A stretch of DNA of 64,000 nucleotides from Actinomycetales bacterium (GCA_018969715.1 JAGWXT010000002.1:124001-188000); one strand, 5' to 3'. Counted from the first letter of the stretch, positions 12,264 to 21,116 are shown. The notes: generated from the letters alone by a model not told the origin. Program-made: numbers and translations.

Positions 12264-12433
12264 GGCCGCACCCTGCCAGTGACCGCCACGAGGCAGCCGT
12301 CCTCCACAGGACGCGCTGGGGCGGCCCCAGATCCGCCCCACTGCCCGGCTGCTCGGGCCCCCGGCCGGTGGCACACCAGCTGGCAAACCCGCTGCCAAAT
12401 CCAGTGACGGTGGCAAGCCGTGCTCCGGAAGGT

Positions 12434-13363
12434 CTAGGCGGTCACTGCCTGCCGCGGGCGCGGCAAGCCGAGGATCTCCTTCGCGCGCTCCGGTGATGCC
12501 GGCTCCCGTCCCAATTCCCGGGCAATCCGCCCGATCCGCGTCACCTGGTCGGCGCTGCTCGTGGCGAGGGTGCCCCTGCCGAACCAGAGGTTGTCCTCGA
12601 GGCCGACCCGGACATGCCCCCCGAGGGCGAGTGCGGTCAGGCACATGGGCAACTGGCTGCGTCCGGCGGCTGCCGTTGACCAGATGATGTCGGCGCCCAG
12701 CAGCCGCTCCGCGGTGCGGACCATCATCAGCAGGTTGTCGACGGAGGCACCGGCACCCCCGAGGATCCCGAGGACGAACTGCATGAACACCGGTCGCGCG
12801 GGCAGTGTTCCGGCATCGATCAGGGCGCGCACCGATTCGATCATGCCGATGTCGTAGACCTCAAGCTCCGGCAGCGTGCCGTGCTCGGCGAAGGCCGCCG
12901 CGAAGGTAGCCATCGAGCCGAAGGAGTTGCGGATGACGAACTCCGATGACGCTGCCAGGTACTCGCGTTCCCATGGATGCTGCCAGGTCGAGTAGCGGTC
13001 GATCATTCGAAACAGCCCGAAGTTCATCGAGCCGCAGTTGAATGAGGCCACGGGTGGGGCGAAGCGCGCGATCACGCCGAGCCGCTCCTCGGCTGTCTGC
13101 GTCGGGGATCCGCCCGTGGTCAGGTTGATCAGGACCGGACACCTCGCCGACACCCCGGTCACGATCTCCTCGAACAGATCGAGATCAGAGGATGGTCGAC
13201 CATCGCTTGGATTGCGCGCATGCAAGTGGACGATCGCCGCTCCCGCCTCGTAGGAGCGGACGGCCTCGTCGATGATCTGCGTCGGGGTGATCGGCAGTGC
13301 CGGCGACATCGTCGGGGTATGGATCGAGCCGGTCACTGCCGCGGTGATGATGAGGTCACTCAT
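12434..13363 (-). CDS. BKACE family beta-keto acid cleavage enzyme (DUF849)
   Basis: 309 residues from ATG 13363. Diagnostic features are the N-terminal strand ending in IITAAVTGSIHTP, the zinc-binding motif IVHLHARNPSDGRPS, NLTTGGSPTQTAEERL, FNCGSMNFG, and the C-terminal HVRVGLEDNLWF. BKACE enzymes condense a beta-keto acid with acetyl-CoA, releasing a CoA ester and acetoacetate; substrates vary widely across the family, so this one's is unknown. It lies 30 bp downstream of the FAH-fold gene on the same strand, so the two are probably one transcript. Confidence 0.88.
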   Translation of the reverse strand: MSDLIITAAVTGSIHTPTMSPALPITPTQIIDEAVRSYEAGAAIVHLHARNPSDGRPSSDLDLFEEIVTGVSARCPVLINLTTGGSPTQTAEERLGVIARFAPPVASFNCGSMNFGLFRMIDRYSTWQHPWEREYLAASSEFVIRNSFGSMATFAAAFAEHGTLPELEVYDIGMIESVRALIDAGTLPARPVFMQFVLGILGGAGASVDNLLMMVRTAERLLGADIIWSTAAAGRSQLPMCLTALALGGHVRVGLEDNLWFGRGTLATSSADQVTRIGRIARELGREPASPERAKEILGLPRPRQAVTA

Positions 13364-13393
13364 GAGGCACGCCAACGCCTCGGCCGAGGTCCA

Positions 13394-14332
13394 TCATCGG
13401 TCATCCTCGGCGTCACTGGGCCCGCCGATCGTGGTACGCAGGAGGCCCAGTTGCGCTGAGTGGACCTCCACGACATCCCCCGGCACCAGGAAGCGCTGGG
13501 GGGAGCGCGCCACCCCCACGCCGGCGGGAGTGCCGGTGGCGATGATGTCCCCGGGCCGCAGGGTCATCGCCTGCGAGGCATAGGCGATGATCTCCGGGAC
13601 CGAGAAGATGAGGTCGGAGGTCCGCCCCTGCTGGAGCACCTCGCCATTGACGGTGAGCGAGATGTCGATATCGGACTCCATGGGCAGCTCATCGACGGTG
13701 ACGAGGATTGGTCCCAGCGGTGCGCTGCCGTCGAAGGACTTGCCCAGCGTCCACTGGGTGGTTCGATGCTGCAGGTCCCGCAGCGTGAGGTCGTTGATGA
13801 GCGTCCAGCCGGCGACGTGCTCATGTGCGCGCTCAGCCGGGATGCCCCGGCCGGGCCGGCCGATTACGACCGCCACCTCCGCCTCGAAGTCGAGCATCGT
13901 GCTCGACTTCGGCATCGGCAGTGTTGCATCGTGCGGCAGGAGGGCATTGCGGTACTTGCCGAAGACGACCGGCGCCTCCGGCAGCGCAAGATCGGGCTTG
14001 ACCCGAAGCGACTCCTCATAGTGGGAGGAGTAGTTCAGGCCGACACACAGGATCTTCTCCGGACTGCTGACCACCGGCAGGACGGCAGCGTCGGCCGGCA
14101 GCGCCCAGTCGCCTGACTGCGCCGCCTGGCAGACCTCGCGTATTGCGTCCCGATAGGCCGGGACCTCGGCGGTGGGCAGGGCGAGGAACTCGTCCACGCT
14201 GTCGATCGGTCGCAGTGCCGTCGCGACTGCGGCGACGCCGTGTCGCCACGCGCCGGAGACGTCGATGTACCCGGTTGGGGTCGGGCTGGTGAGGGTGGTC
14301 CGCTCCCCCCTCCGGTGCTGGGCGAGTCTCAC
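13394..14332 (-). CDS. Fumarylacetoacetate hydrolase (FAH) family protein
   Basis: 312 residues. FAH-fold motifs are KILCVGLNYSSHYEE, PVVFGKY, the metal-binding MLDFEAEVAVVIG, GWTLINDLTLRDLQ, KSFDGSAPLGP and the C-terminal GDIIATGTPAGVG. Members hydrolyse or isomerise 2,4-diketo and related acids. GTG 14332 is preferred over an ATG 18 bp upstream because the stretch between them is itself a strong ribosome-binding site (AAGGAGGAG) at correct spacing. Together with the BKACE gene it suggests breakdown of a keto acid to C2/C3 units. Divergent from the aldo/keto reductase gene. Confidence 0.88.
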   Translation of the reverse strand: MRLAQHRRGERTTLTSPTPTGYIDVSGAWRHGVAAVATALRPIDSVDEFLALPTAEVPAYRDAIREVCQAAQSGDWALPADAAVLPVVSSPEKILCVGLNYSSHYEESLRVKPDLALPEAPVVFGKYRNALLPHDATLPMPKSSTMLDFEAEVAVVIGRPGRGIPAERAHEHVAGWTLINDLTLRDLQHRTTQWTLGKSFDGSAPLGPILVTVDELPMESDIDISLTVNGEVLQQGRTSDLIFSVPEIIAYASQAMTLRPGDIIATGTPAGVGVARSPQRFLVPGDVVEVHSAQLGLLRTTIGGPSDAEDDR

Positions 14333-14383
14333 GTGGGGCTCCTCCTTCATCCGGCTTCGTCCGGCAACGCACTCAGGGAACTG

Positions 14384-14404
14384 AGTATAGTTGATCCCGG
14401 ATCC
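14384..14404. promoter_or_regulatory. Divergent promoter with candidate operator GATCCCGGATCC
   Basis: In the gap between the FAH gene and the aldo/keto reductase gene, overlapping -10-like boxes read TATAGT on the plus strand (14386-14391) and TATACT on the minus strand (14389-14384). The element GATCCCGGATCC (14393-14404) is adjacent. The same 12 bp occurs again upstream of the local GntR regulator gene (17567-17578). It could be that regulator's operator; this is inference from position and repetition only. Confidence 0.4.
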
Positions 14405-14502
14405 GCGGTTTGTTCGCGCGCTCCCCAGAGCGGCCCAAGCGGGGATGCCCAAGCCGAGGCCGACCGAAACCGGCGGAAGGCGCCGAGGTCAGAGAGGACA
14501 CG

Positions 14503-15552
14503 ATGCCCACCCTCGCCAGCCGGCCACTTGGTGCCAGCGGGATCCCCGTGCTACCCCTGAGCCTCGGCACCGCCGACTTCGGTGGCCCCCTGCAGGGCGA
14601 GGACCCCACGGAACTGGTGGCGGCAGCCATCGCCCGCGGGCTCACCCTGTTCGACACCGCCGAGGGTTACACGGATGGGCGCAGTGAGGAGGAGCTGGGC
14701 CGCGCCGTGGCCCGTCTTGGAATACGAGACCAGATCCTGATCCTGAGCAAGGCCGCCTACCCGCAGGGAGTCCCGGGGGAGTGCCGGGCAAGCCGGTCGG
14801 CACTGATCCGGGCCTGCGATGCCTCCCTGCGGCGACTTGCCACCGACCGCATCGACATCTACGTCCTGCATCGCCCATGGTTCGACATTCGCCATGAGGA
14901 GACCCTCGCCGCGTTGACCGAGCTGGTGCGCGCGGGCAAGATCCGCTACTTCGGCGCCTCCCACTACCCGGCCTGGAAACTCGTCGAGGGGATGCTGCTC
15001 GCACAGCGGGCGGGTGTTCCGGGGTACCTCGTTGAGCAGCCCCCCTATAACCTGCTCGATCGTCGAGTGGAGAACGACGTCTCCCGAGTCTGTCTCGATT
15101 ACGGCATCGCATTGATCACCGCCTCCCCGCTCGGCGGTGGAATCCTCGCGGGCATCTACAACGACGGGAACATCCCCCCGGGCAGTCGTGCCGATGTGTG
15201 GCGTGATCGGCCCTATCGGCAGCGGGTGAACGAGGCCGCCATCGGCATCGCACGCCGACTTGCGGCACTCGCCGAATCCGCCGGTATCACCCCCTCGCAA
15301 CTTGCGCTGGCTTGGCTGGTGAGGCAGCCGGCAGTGACGTCGGTGCTGATTGCGCCGAAGTCCCAGGCCGAGCTTGCCGACAACTGCGCGGTGCTCGATC
15401 TCGCCATCGAGGCGGATCTGTTGGCGAGCGTCGATGCCCTGGTGCCCGCAGGGACCTTCGTCAGCGATTTCTTCAGTGCCAGCGGCTGGACGCTGGGGCA
15501 GACCCGCTGGGGTCGGCCAGGTGTGACCTCGGGCAGTGGCGGTGACCGATGA
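14503..15552 (+). CDS. Aldo/keto reductase (first paralogue)
   Basis: 349 residues from ATG 14503, preceded by AGAGAGGA. The AKR catalytic tetrad is recognisable: D and Y in LFDTAEGYTDGRSEEELG, K in ILSKAAYP, and H in YVLHRPW. Further AKR signatures are GKIRYFGASHY and the cofactor-binding SPLGGGI and LVRQPAVTSVLIAP. It oxidises or reduces a sugar or aldehyde with NAD(P)(H). A second copy of similar design lies at 28403-29431. The stop overlaps the following alcohol dehydrogenase gene by 4 bp, so their reactions may be consecutive. Confidence 0.9.
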   Translation: MPTLASRPLGASGIPVLPLSLGTADFGGPLQGEDPTELVAAAIARGLTLFDTAEGYTDGRSEEELGRAVARLGIRDQILILSKAAYPQGVPGECRASRSALIRACDASLRRLATDRIDIYVLHRPWFDIRHEETLAALTELVRAGKIRYFGASHYPAWKLVEGMLLAQRAGVPGYLVEQPPYNLLDRRVENDVSRVCLDYGIALITASPLGGGILAGIYNDGNIPPGSRADVWRDRPYRQRVNEAAIGIARRLAALAESAGITPSQLALAWLVRQPAVTSVLIAPKSQAELADNCAVLDLAIEADLLASVDALVPAGTFVSDFFSASGWTLGQTRWGRPGVTSGSGGDR

Positions 15553-16631
15553 GTCGGTCCGACACCGGCCTGCGAGTGCGTGCGGCGGTGCTGGGTGAGT
15601 ACGCCCAGCCGATGACGGTGATGGATCTCCAGCCAGCCCACCGCGATGAGCACACCGCCATTGTGGAAGTCCTGATGGCGGGCCTGTGCCACACCGACGT
15701 CTCCCTTGCTCAGGGCAGGATCCGCCGCCGTGTGCCGCTGGTGCTCGGCCATGAGTTGGTCGGTCGCCGGATTGATGCGCCGGGCGCAGAAGGCTCCGCC
15801 AGCGGCCGGGTGGTGGTGACGCCGTACCCGCCCGGGCACCTGGTTGCCCGCCGGGCGCCGCGATCAGGGCGAGCCTCTGATATCCAGGTCCTGCCCACCC
15901 TCGCCACTGCTGCGGGGGATCCCGTCCACGCATTCGCTCAGGTGGGCGCTTTCGCTGATCACATCGTCATCGATGAGCGGCGACTCGTGCCGATCGACGA
16001 TGACGTCCCCGATCAGGTGGCAGCAATGATCGGGTGCGCCGCGACGACCGGGGTGAACGCCGTCTACGACACCGCAGCGGTGCCCGCGGGCGCAACCGTC
16101 GTCGTCCTGGGGCTGGGCGGGGTGGGCACCGTCGTGCTCATGGCCTGTTGTGCGCGCGGTGCCCGGGTGGTGGGAGTCGACCCCTCGGCGGCCAAGCGTG
16201 ACCTTGCGTGCTCCCTCGGGGCGGTGGCGGCGTTCCATCCCGACCATGCGGAGTTGGCCGACGCTCTCGATGAATGCCTCGGCGCCCCGATCGACTACGT
16301 GTTCGAGGTCGTGGGAACTCCCCGCACCCAGCAGCAGGCGGTTGACCTCACGCGCCCCGGCGGCTGCGCCGTGCTGGTCGGCTCGCCCCCGGAGGACGCG
16401 ACCGTTACGTTCAATGCAAGCTCGTTGGTCGGCAATGAGCGCGTGATCCGAGGACACGCCAACCTGGGGCAGGACCCAGCGTCGGCGGTGCAGCGGGTTG
16501 CCGATCTCTACCGGGCCGGAATGTTGCCGCTGGACCGCATCCCCTTCACCATCGTTGGTCTGGCGGGCATCAATGACGCGGTCGCGGCCCTGGATGACGG
16601 CGCACTGGTCAAGGTGCTCGTCCGGCCCTGA
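15549..16631 (+). CDS. Medium-chain zinc-type alcohol dehydrogenase (first paralogue)
   Basis: 360 residues, MDR superfamily. The catalytic zinc ligands are retained: C47 (GLCHTD), H68-E69 (VLGHEL) and C163 (MIGCAATTG); the Rossmann motif is VLGLGGVG at about 187-193. The four-cysteine structural zinc lobe usual after GHE is absent; in its place is VVTPYPPGHLVARR and no cysteine occurs between C47 and C163. The closest general type is the class III/aryl-alcohol dehydrogenase branch. A paralogue with the same lost lobe is at 26202-27314. Coupled to the preceding AKR by an ATGA overlap. Confidence 0.88.
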   Translation: MSRSDTGLRVRAAVLGEYAQPMTVMDLQPAHRDEHTAIVEVLMAGLCHTDVSLAQGRIRRRVPLVLGHELVGRRIDAPGAEGSASGRVVVTPYPPGHLVARRAPRSGRASDIQVLPTLATAAGDPVHAFAQVGAFADHIVIDERRLVPIDDDVPDQVAAMIGCAATTGVNAVYDTAAVPAGATVVVLGLGGVGTVVLMACCARGARVVGVDPSAAKRDLACSLGAVAAFHPDHAELADALDECLGAPIDYVFEVVGTPRTQQQAVDLTRPGGCAVLVGSPPEDATVTFNASSLVGNERVIRGHANLGQDPASAVQRVADLYRAGMLPLDRIPFTIVGLAGINDAVAALDDGALVKVLVRP

Positions 16632-16683
16632 CTGCCCGGCGCCCGCTCGCTGCGCCGGCCCCAGTCCGCCCGGCTGCGCCGGC

Positions 16684-17466
16684 TCACACAGCGTGGCCGA
16701 TGAGTGACTCACCGCCGTCGATGACGAGGGTCGTGCCATTGACGTGGGCGGACTCGGCGAGGAAGACGACGGCGGCGGCGACGTCCTCGGGCTCAGCGAT
16801 GCGACCCAGTGGTGTCTGCGCGGCGATCTCGGCGATCACCGCATCGGCCTGATCGCCGAAGACTCGAGTGAACAACTCGGTGCGCACCGCACCCGGGCAG
16901 ACCATGTTCACCCGGATCCGCCTCGGCGCAACCTCGAGGGTCAATGCTCTCCCAAGGCCGATCAGGCCGAACTTGCTCGCCGCGTAGATCCCGCCCATCG
17001 GGCGCGCCTTGATGCCGGCGATGGACGAGGTGATGACGACGGCACCGCCGTCGCGCAAGGCTGGGACGGCGTTGCGCAGGGTCGTGACGATCCCCCCGAC
17101 GTTGACCTCCAGCGTCCCCCGGGTCGCCTCAACGGAGGTCTCCGTCACCGGGGCATCGGGCCAGGAGATGCCGGCGTTGGCATGGACGACGTCAAGCGGA
17201 CCGAATGCGTCGATGCATTCCGCCACCGCCGCGGCGGTGGCCGCGTCATCGGTGATGTCGCAGGCGATTGGCCGCACACTCCCGGCCGGCAGGCTGCGGG
17301 CAACGGTGGCGAGACGGTCGGCGTCCCGGTCGAGCATGGCGACGCGATACCCGCGTTGGACGAAGGCCGCGCTGCTGGCGAATCCAATGCCGGAGGCAGC
17401 GCCGGTGACGAGCGCACTGCGGGATCCGACGGCGCCGGTCGAGGGGAGGGGCGGCTGGCTGGTCAT
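16684..17466 (-). CDS. Short-chain dehydrogenase/reductase
   Basis: 260 residues, classical SDR. Cofactor motif TGAASGIG is near residue 21, with D at the end of strand 2 (AMLDRDAD) suggesting NAD(H). The active site comprises NAGIS, S in ITSSIAGI, and YAASKFG. The C-terminal half ends ALVIDGGESL-like (TTLVIDGGESLIG). It probably oxidises a hydroxy acid or sugar derivative in this locus. Divergent from the GntR gene, with a 165-bp gap that carries the candidate operator. Confidence 0.88.
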   Translation of the reverse strand: MTSQPPLPSTGAVGSRSALVTGAASGIGFASSAAFVQRGYRVAMLDRDADRLATVARSLPAGSVRPIACDITDDAATAAAVAECIDAFGPLDVVHANAGISWPDAPVTETSVEATRGTLEVNVGGIVTTLRNAVPALRDGGAVVITSSIAGIKARPMGGIYAASKFGLIGLGRALTLEVAPRRIRVNMVCPGAVRTELFTRVFGDQADAVIAEIAAQTPLGRIAEPEDVAAAVVFLAESAHVNGTTLVIDGGESLIGHAV

Positions 17467-17566
17467 GGGAAGCCTCTCTCGGAGGGGGGTTGGGGGCCGG
17501 TTCGATCGTTGGGTTCGGCTTGGGGTGGGGTGCGTGGCGACTGACGGGGCGGCACGCTACCATGAG

Positions 17567-17578
17567 GATCCCGGATCC
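17567..17578. promoter_or_regulatory. Candidate operator upstream of the GntR gene
   Basis: GGATCCCGGATC(C), two GGATCC palindromes one base apart, lies between the divergent SDR and GntR genes. The core GATCCCGGATCC is identical to the element at 14393-14404. A -10-like TAGAGT (17606-17611) and an AGGGAGAA ribosome-binding site precede the GTG at 17632. The arrangement fits an autoregulated regulator, but no experiment or genome-wide count supports it here. Confidence 0.35.
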
Positions 17579-17631
17579 AGAACGCCACGGGCGGGCGCGG
17601 CAGGCTAGAGTGCCACGACAAGGGAGAACGG

Positions 17632-18321
17632 GTGCGCGACTACCGAACAATCCAGGATCTCGTCACCGACCGGCTGCGTCGGGAGATCCTCGAAGGGACA
17701 TTCCCGGCTGGCACGCGACTTAATCAGGATGAGATCGCCGACGCCTACGACGTCAGCCGAATGCCGGTCCGACAGGCGATCCTCACCCTGGAGTCCGAGG
17801 GTCTGGTCCTGCGCCGGCCACGTCGGGGCGCGGAGGTCGCTGCTGTCGATGCCGCAGCCCTGATCGACCTTGCCGATGTGCGCGCCCTGCTGGAGGGCCG
17901 GGCAATCGAGTTGGCTGTTCCGCACCAGACTGCCGCCCACCACCGAATCGCCCGCGAGGCACAGGAGGCGCTGGCCGTTGAGTCGGAATGGCGCCGTCGT
18001 GAAGAGTTCAATGCACGCTTCCACGACACCCTCTATGAAGCCAGTGGTCGATCGGTACTCCTTGAGCAGGTGCGCACGATGCGGGCTCGACTGCGCCCTT
18101 ACCGCGCGGCGTTCATCACATATGAGAGCGATGACTTCAAGCTCGCCAACGACGAGCATCGGGAGATCCTGGCCGCCTGTATCGCCGGCGATGTCAACCG
18201 GGCAGTGGCAGCGACGCAGGCCCACGTCCGTCGGATCGGGGATGTGGTTGCGCGTCGCAGCGCGCACGGGCCGGGCTCGCCTACCGTGGGCCGACCGCTT
18301 GTGGCGTCATCGGCGGAGTGA
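17632..18321 (+). CDS. GntR family transcriptional regulator, FCD (FadR) subfamily
   Basis: 229 residues from GTG 17632. The N-terminal winged helix contains LRREILEGTFPAGTRLNQDEIADAY... and SRMPVRQAILTLESEGLV. The C-terminal all-helical FCD domain shows metal-binding acidic/histidine positions in FNARFHDTLYEAS, NDEHREILAA and ATQAHVRRIG. Such regulators usually repress neighbouring catabolic genes and release DNA when they bind an organic acid. It is the only regulator in the 12.4-21.8 kb cluster. The stop overlaps the GTG of the cyclase gene, so effector-metabolising function may be coupled. Confidence 0.9.
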   Translation: MRDYRTIQDLVTDRLRREILEGTFPAGTRLNQDEIADAYDVSRMPVRQAILTLESEGLVLRRPRRGAEVAAVDAAALIDLADVRALLEGRAIELAVPHQTAAHHRIAREAQEALAVESEWRRREEFNARFHDTLYEASGRSVLLEQVRTMRARLRPYRAAFITYESDDFKLANDEHREILAACIAGDVNRAVAATQAHVRRIGDVVARRSAHGPGSPTVGRPLVASSAE

Positions 18322-19013
18322 GCGCCCAGCGGCTTCGGCTCATCGATCACACACTGCCCATCAGTGATCCGGCTGATGGCGTCCCGGGTGTGCGTACCCT
18401 ACGGCGGGCACCGGAGCAGGAGGCCGGGGGTCTGTTCTGTGCCAGCGTCATCGACAATCTGCCCCTGCACAGCGGTACCCACGTCGATGCGGTGCGGCAC
18501 TTCGGCGGCCAGGGTCCTGGTATCAGCGACATGCCGCTGGCCTGCTTCCATGGACCTGTCCGGGTCTACGACCTGCAACGTGATGTGTCACCTCGATCGG
18601 TCATCACGGTCGAGCAGCTGGTGCAGCGAGGATCGCCGCAGGTGGGAGAGGTGGCATTGCTCGCCACCGGCTGGCGGGATCGCCATATCGGTGTCGATCG
18701 GGACTTCTTCCTCACCTCGCCCAGCCTGGCGCCGGACGCTTGCCGGTGGCTCGCCGACCATGGTGTGGCGGCCGTCGGTTTCGACTTCGCTGCCGATGCG
18801 ATCGTCGCGGAGGTGGTCGAAGGGGTCGCCCGTGCGCTCACCGCTGCGGACTTCCCCAGCCACGCACTTCTGCTCGCTAGTGGTATCCCACTGTTCGAGA
18901 ACCTGTGCAATCTCGCGGCGGTCGCTGGTGTCCGTGCCTATTTCATGGGTCTGCCGCTGCCGCTTCCGGATGCCGATGGCTCCCCAGTTCGAGCGGTCTC
19001 GTGGGTGCTGTGA
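18318..19013 (+). CDS. Cyclase family protein (kynurenine formamidase-like)
   Basis: 231 residues from GTG 18318 (GTGA overlap with the regulator). The family's metal-binding signature H-x-G-T-H-x-D appears as LPLHSGTHVDAVRHFGG, with V in place of the usual proline. Other family elements are the N-terminal RLIDHTLPIS, EVALLATGWRD, and LLASGIPLFENLCNL. Members hydrolyse amides or cyclise small acids using a metal. The physiological substrate is not known; context points to a step in carboxylic-acid breakdown. Confidence 0.85.
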   Translation: MSAQRLRLIDHTLPISDPADGVPGVRTLRRAPEQEAGGLFCASVIDNLPLHSGTHVDAVRHFGGQGPGISDMPLACFHGPVRVYDLQRDVSPRSVITVEQLVQRGSPQVGEVALLATGWRDRHIGVDRDFFLTSPSLAPDACRWLADHGVAAVGFDFAADAIVAEVVEGVARALTAADFPSHALLLASGIPLFENLCNLAAVAGVRAYFMGLPLPLPDADGSPVRAVSWVL

Positions 19014-19113
19014 GTCCGCCGAGCTGCTCAGCCCAGGTCGAGATCCGCAACCGCATCGGACGACCGTCCCTCGGACCTCGATCCCGTGAACCGAATACCG
19101 AAGGAGGCACACC

Positions 19114-20004
19114 ATGACGGCAACCCCGCCCAGCGGACGGTCTGCTTCGAGCGGCCCTGCACCGTGGCCGACGATGGCCGAGGTCAGCGTCAACTGCACG
19201 ACCGTCTATCGCCATCTGCCACCGTTGGAGCGAGCGGCCGCCGCTGCGGCAGCCGGCTTCGGGGCGGTTGAGTTCTGGTGGCCATTCGACGGACCGCAGC
19301 CGGCGAGCGATGAGGTCGCAGCATTCCTGGCGGCGGTCCGCACCGCAGGTGTCCGCCTTGATGCGATGAACCTGTATGCCGGTGACATGCCGGCCGGTGA
19401 GCGCGGGGTGCTCTGCCTGGCTGACCGCCGTGAGGAGTTGCTCGCCAGTGCGGTGACGGCCCGGGCAGTGGCCGCCGAGACCGGTTGCGCGAAGTTCAAC
19501 GTCCTCTACGGAATCCCTGCATCACCCGCCGACGATCACCTCGCAACCGCGGTGGGTGCCCTCGCTGAGGTTGCCGCAGTCTTCGACGACATCCCGGCGA
19601 TGCTGCTGATCGAGCCGTTGTCGGGGGTTGTGGGCTTTCCAATCCGCACCCACCTCGACGCGATGGCGGTCGTGACCCGCGCAACGCCGGCGGGCAGTGC
19701 GGCTGGTCCCGGGTCATCGCCGTCAGGTGTCGGCGTCCTGCTTGACCTGTACCACCTCGCCAGCAATGGGGTTGACGTGCCGACCGCCATCGCGGCAGTT
19801 CCGCAGCCGGGACATGTGCAGATCGCTGATGCCCCGGGTCGCGGTGCCCCCGGCACCGGTGAGCTGCCGCTTGCCGACTTCCTTGTGCTGCTGCGGCAGG
19901 GCGGCTATGCCGGGAGCCTCGCCTTTGAGTTCCTCGGCGATGCCGATGCCGAGACACCACGCTGGTGCCCGGCGTTTCTCGCAGCGGTCGCCGGTCGAGG
20001 CTGA
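19114..20004 (+). CDS. Hydroxypyruvate isomerase-like TIM-barrel protein
   Basis: 296 residues, start ATG 19114 with a clear AAGGAGG upstream. The sugar-phosphate-isomerase/epimerase TIM barrel is recognised from FGAVEFWWPFDG, LDAMNLYAGDMPAGERG, TGCAKFNVLYG, LLIEPLS, VLLDLYHLASNG and GHVQIADAPGRGAPGTGE. The last pattern with E in LAFEFLGD fits the Hyi branch (hydroxypyruvate to tartronate semialdehyde). Its neighbour is a tartronate-semialdehyde-reductase-like protein, a common pairing; glyoxylate carboligase, the usual third member, is absent. Confidence 0.85.
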   Translation: MTATPPSGRSASSGPAPWPTMAEVSVNCTTVYRHLPPLERAAAAAAAGFGAVEFWWPFDGPQPASDEVAAFLAAVRTAGVRLDAMNLYAGDMPAGERGVLCLADRREELLASAVTARAVAAETGCAKFNVLYGIPASPADDHLATAVGALAEVAAVFDDIPAMLLIEPLSGVVGFPIRTHLDAMAVVTRATPAGSAAGPGSSPSGVGVLLDLYHLASNGVDVPTAIAAVPQPGHVQIADAPGRGAPGTGELPLADFLVLLRQGGYAGSLAFEFLGDADAETPRWCPAFLAAVAGRG

Positions 20005-20007
20005 CCC

Positions 20008-20112
20008 GTCCTGCGTCCCGCGTCCTACGTCCTGAGTCCTACGTCCTGAGTCCTACGTCCTGAGTCCCGAGTCCCACTTCCCGAGTCCCACTTCCCGAGT
20101 CCCACTTCCCGA
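20008..20112. repeat. Fifteen-copy 7-bp tandem array
   Basis: Exactly 15 contiguous heptamers of the form GTCC(T/C)(A/G)(C/A) fill the gap between the two genes: GTCCTGC, GTCCCGC, then three GTCCTAC+GTCCTGA pairs, GTCCCGA, then three GTCCCAC+TTCCCGA pairs. The array thus contains two different 14-bp higher-order units, each present three times. It ends next to the GAGAAAGG ribosome-binding site of the downstream gene, so copy-number change could alter its leader. Confidence 0.95.
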
Positions 20113-20125
20113 GAAAGGCTCCGCC

Positions 20126-21040
20126 ATGTCAGAAGTGCCGACGGTTGGCTTCATTGGTCTGGGCATCATGGGCATGCCCATGTCTGTCAACCTCGCCCGA
20201 GCGGGGTACCCGGTCATCGCGTACTCCCGCAGCGGTGCCCGGTCATCCGACCTCGTTGATGCCGGTGGCCAGGTGGTGCCGGTGCTCTCCGATGCACTGC
20301 AGGGCGCTGATGTCGTCATCACGATGCTGCCCGACTCCCCGGAGGTGCTTGAGGTCACACTCGGGTCGGGGGGTGTTCTCGAGTCGTGCCAGCCCGGGAC
20401 AGTGCTGGTCGACATGAGCACCATCGCCCCGGACACATCGCGACAGGTCTTCGCCCAACTGCGCACGCGTGGGATTCCCAGCCTCGATGCGCCGGTCAGC
20501 GGGGGTGAGGTCGGTGCGATCGCGGGCACGCTGTCGATCATGGTCGGCGGGGATGCAGCCGTGCTCGAGCGGGTGCGACCGATCCTCGACGTGCTCGGGG
20601 GGACGGTCGTCCATGTTGGTGGCCCCGGCTCCGGCCAGGTGGTGAAGGCGGCCAACCAGCTCATCGTCGCAGGCACCATCCAACTCGTGGCCGAGGCCCT
20701 CACCCTGGCCAGCCGACATGGCGTGGACCCGGCGGCGGCAGCCAAGGTGATGGGCGGAGGACTGGCCGCAAGCCGCGTACTCGAGCTGAAGGCGAAGCCG
20801 ATGATTGAGGGCGCCTATCCGCCGGGGTTCCGCTGCCGGCTGCACAACAAGGATCTGGGCATCATCATCGCGGCCGCCCGGGACGTGGGTGCGGCGATCC
20901 CGATGGGTCTGCTCGTGAGCCAGTTCATGGCCTCGCTGGTGGCCACCGGCCGCGGCGACCTCGACCACTCCGCGCTGCACAGCCTGGTGGTGGAGCTCTC
21001 CGCGCCGCCTCGTCCCAGCGATGATGGGGGGGATGGCTGA
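20126..21040 (+). CDS. NAD-binding beta-hydroxyacid dehydrogenase, tartronate semialdehyde reductase-like
   Basis: 304 residues. The N-terminal Rossmann motif is VGFIGLGIMGMPMSVNLARAG; the substrate-binding motif DAPVSGGEVGAIAGTLSIMVGG and catalytic K in QVVKAANQLIVAG define the 3-hydroxyisobutyrate/6-phosphogluconate-type dehydrogenases, closest in pattern to GlxR/GarR (tartronate semialdehyde reductase). Following a hydroxypyruvate-isomerase-like gene, it would reduce tartronate semialdehyde to glycerate. Substrate assignment is inference from the neighbour. Confidence 0.88.
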   Translation: MSEVPTVGFIGLGIMGMPMSVNLARAGYPVIAYSRSGARSSDLVDAGGQVVPVLSDALQGADVVITMLPDSPEVLEVTLGSGGVLESCQPGTVLVDMSTIAPDTSRQVFAQLRTRGIPSLDAPVSGGEVGAIAGTLSIMVGGDAAVLERVRPILDVLGGTVVHVGGPGSGQVVKAANQLIVAGTIQLVAEALTLASRHGVDPAAAAKVMGGGLAASRVLELKAKPMIEGAYPPGFRCRLHNKDLGIIIAAARDVGAAIPMGLLVSQFMASLVATGRGDLDHSALHSLVVELSAPPRPSDDGGDG

Positions 21041-21116
21041 AGCGCCCGACTCAGCGCGGCACCCGCCGGGAGTCGCGCTGCCACCGGCAATGGCACCCGA
21101 ACCGAGAGGATCCCCC

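Noticed and set aside
14551-15933. A 460-codon minus-strand frame opposite the aldo/keto reductase
   Set aside because: No motif and fully antisense to a clear AKR gene.
20008-20112. CRISPR array
   Set aside because: The heptamers are contiguous with no unique spacers and no cas genes are present.
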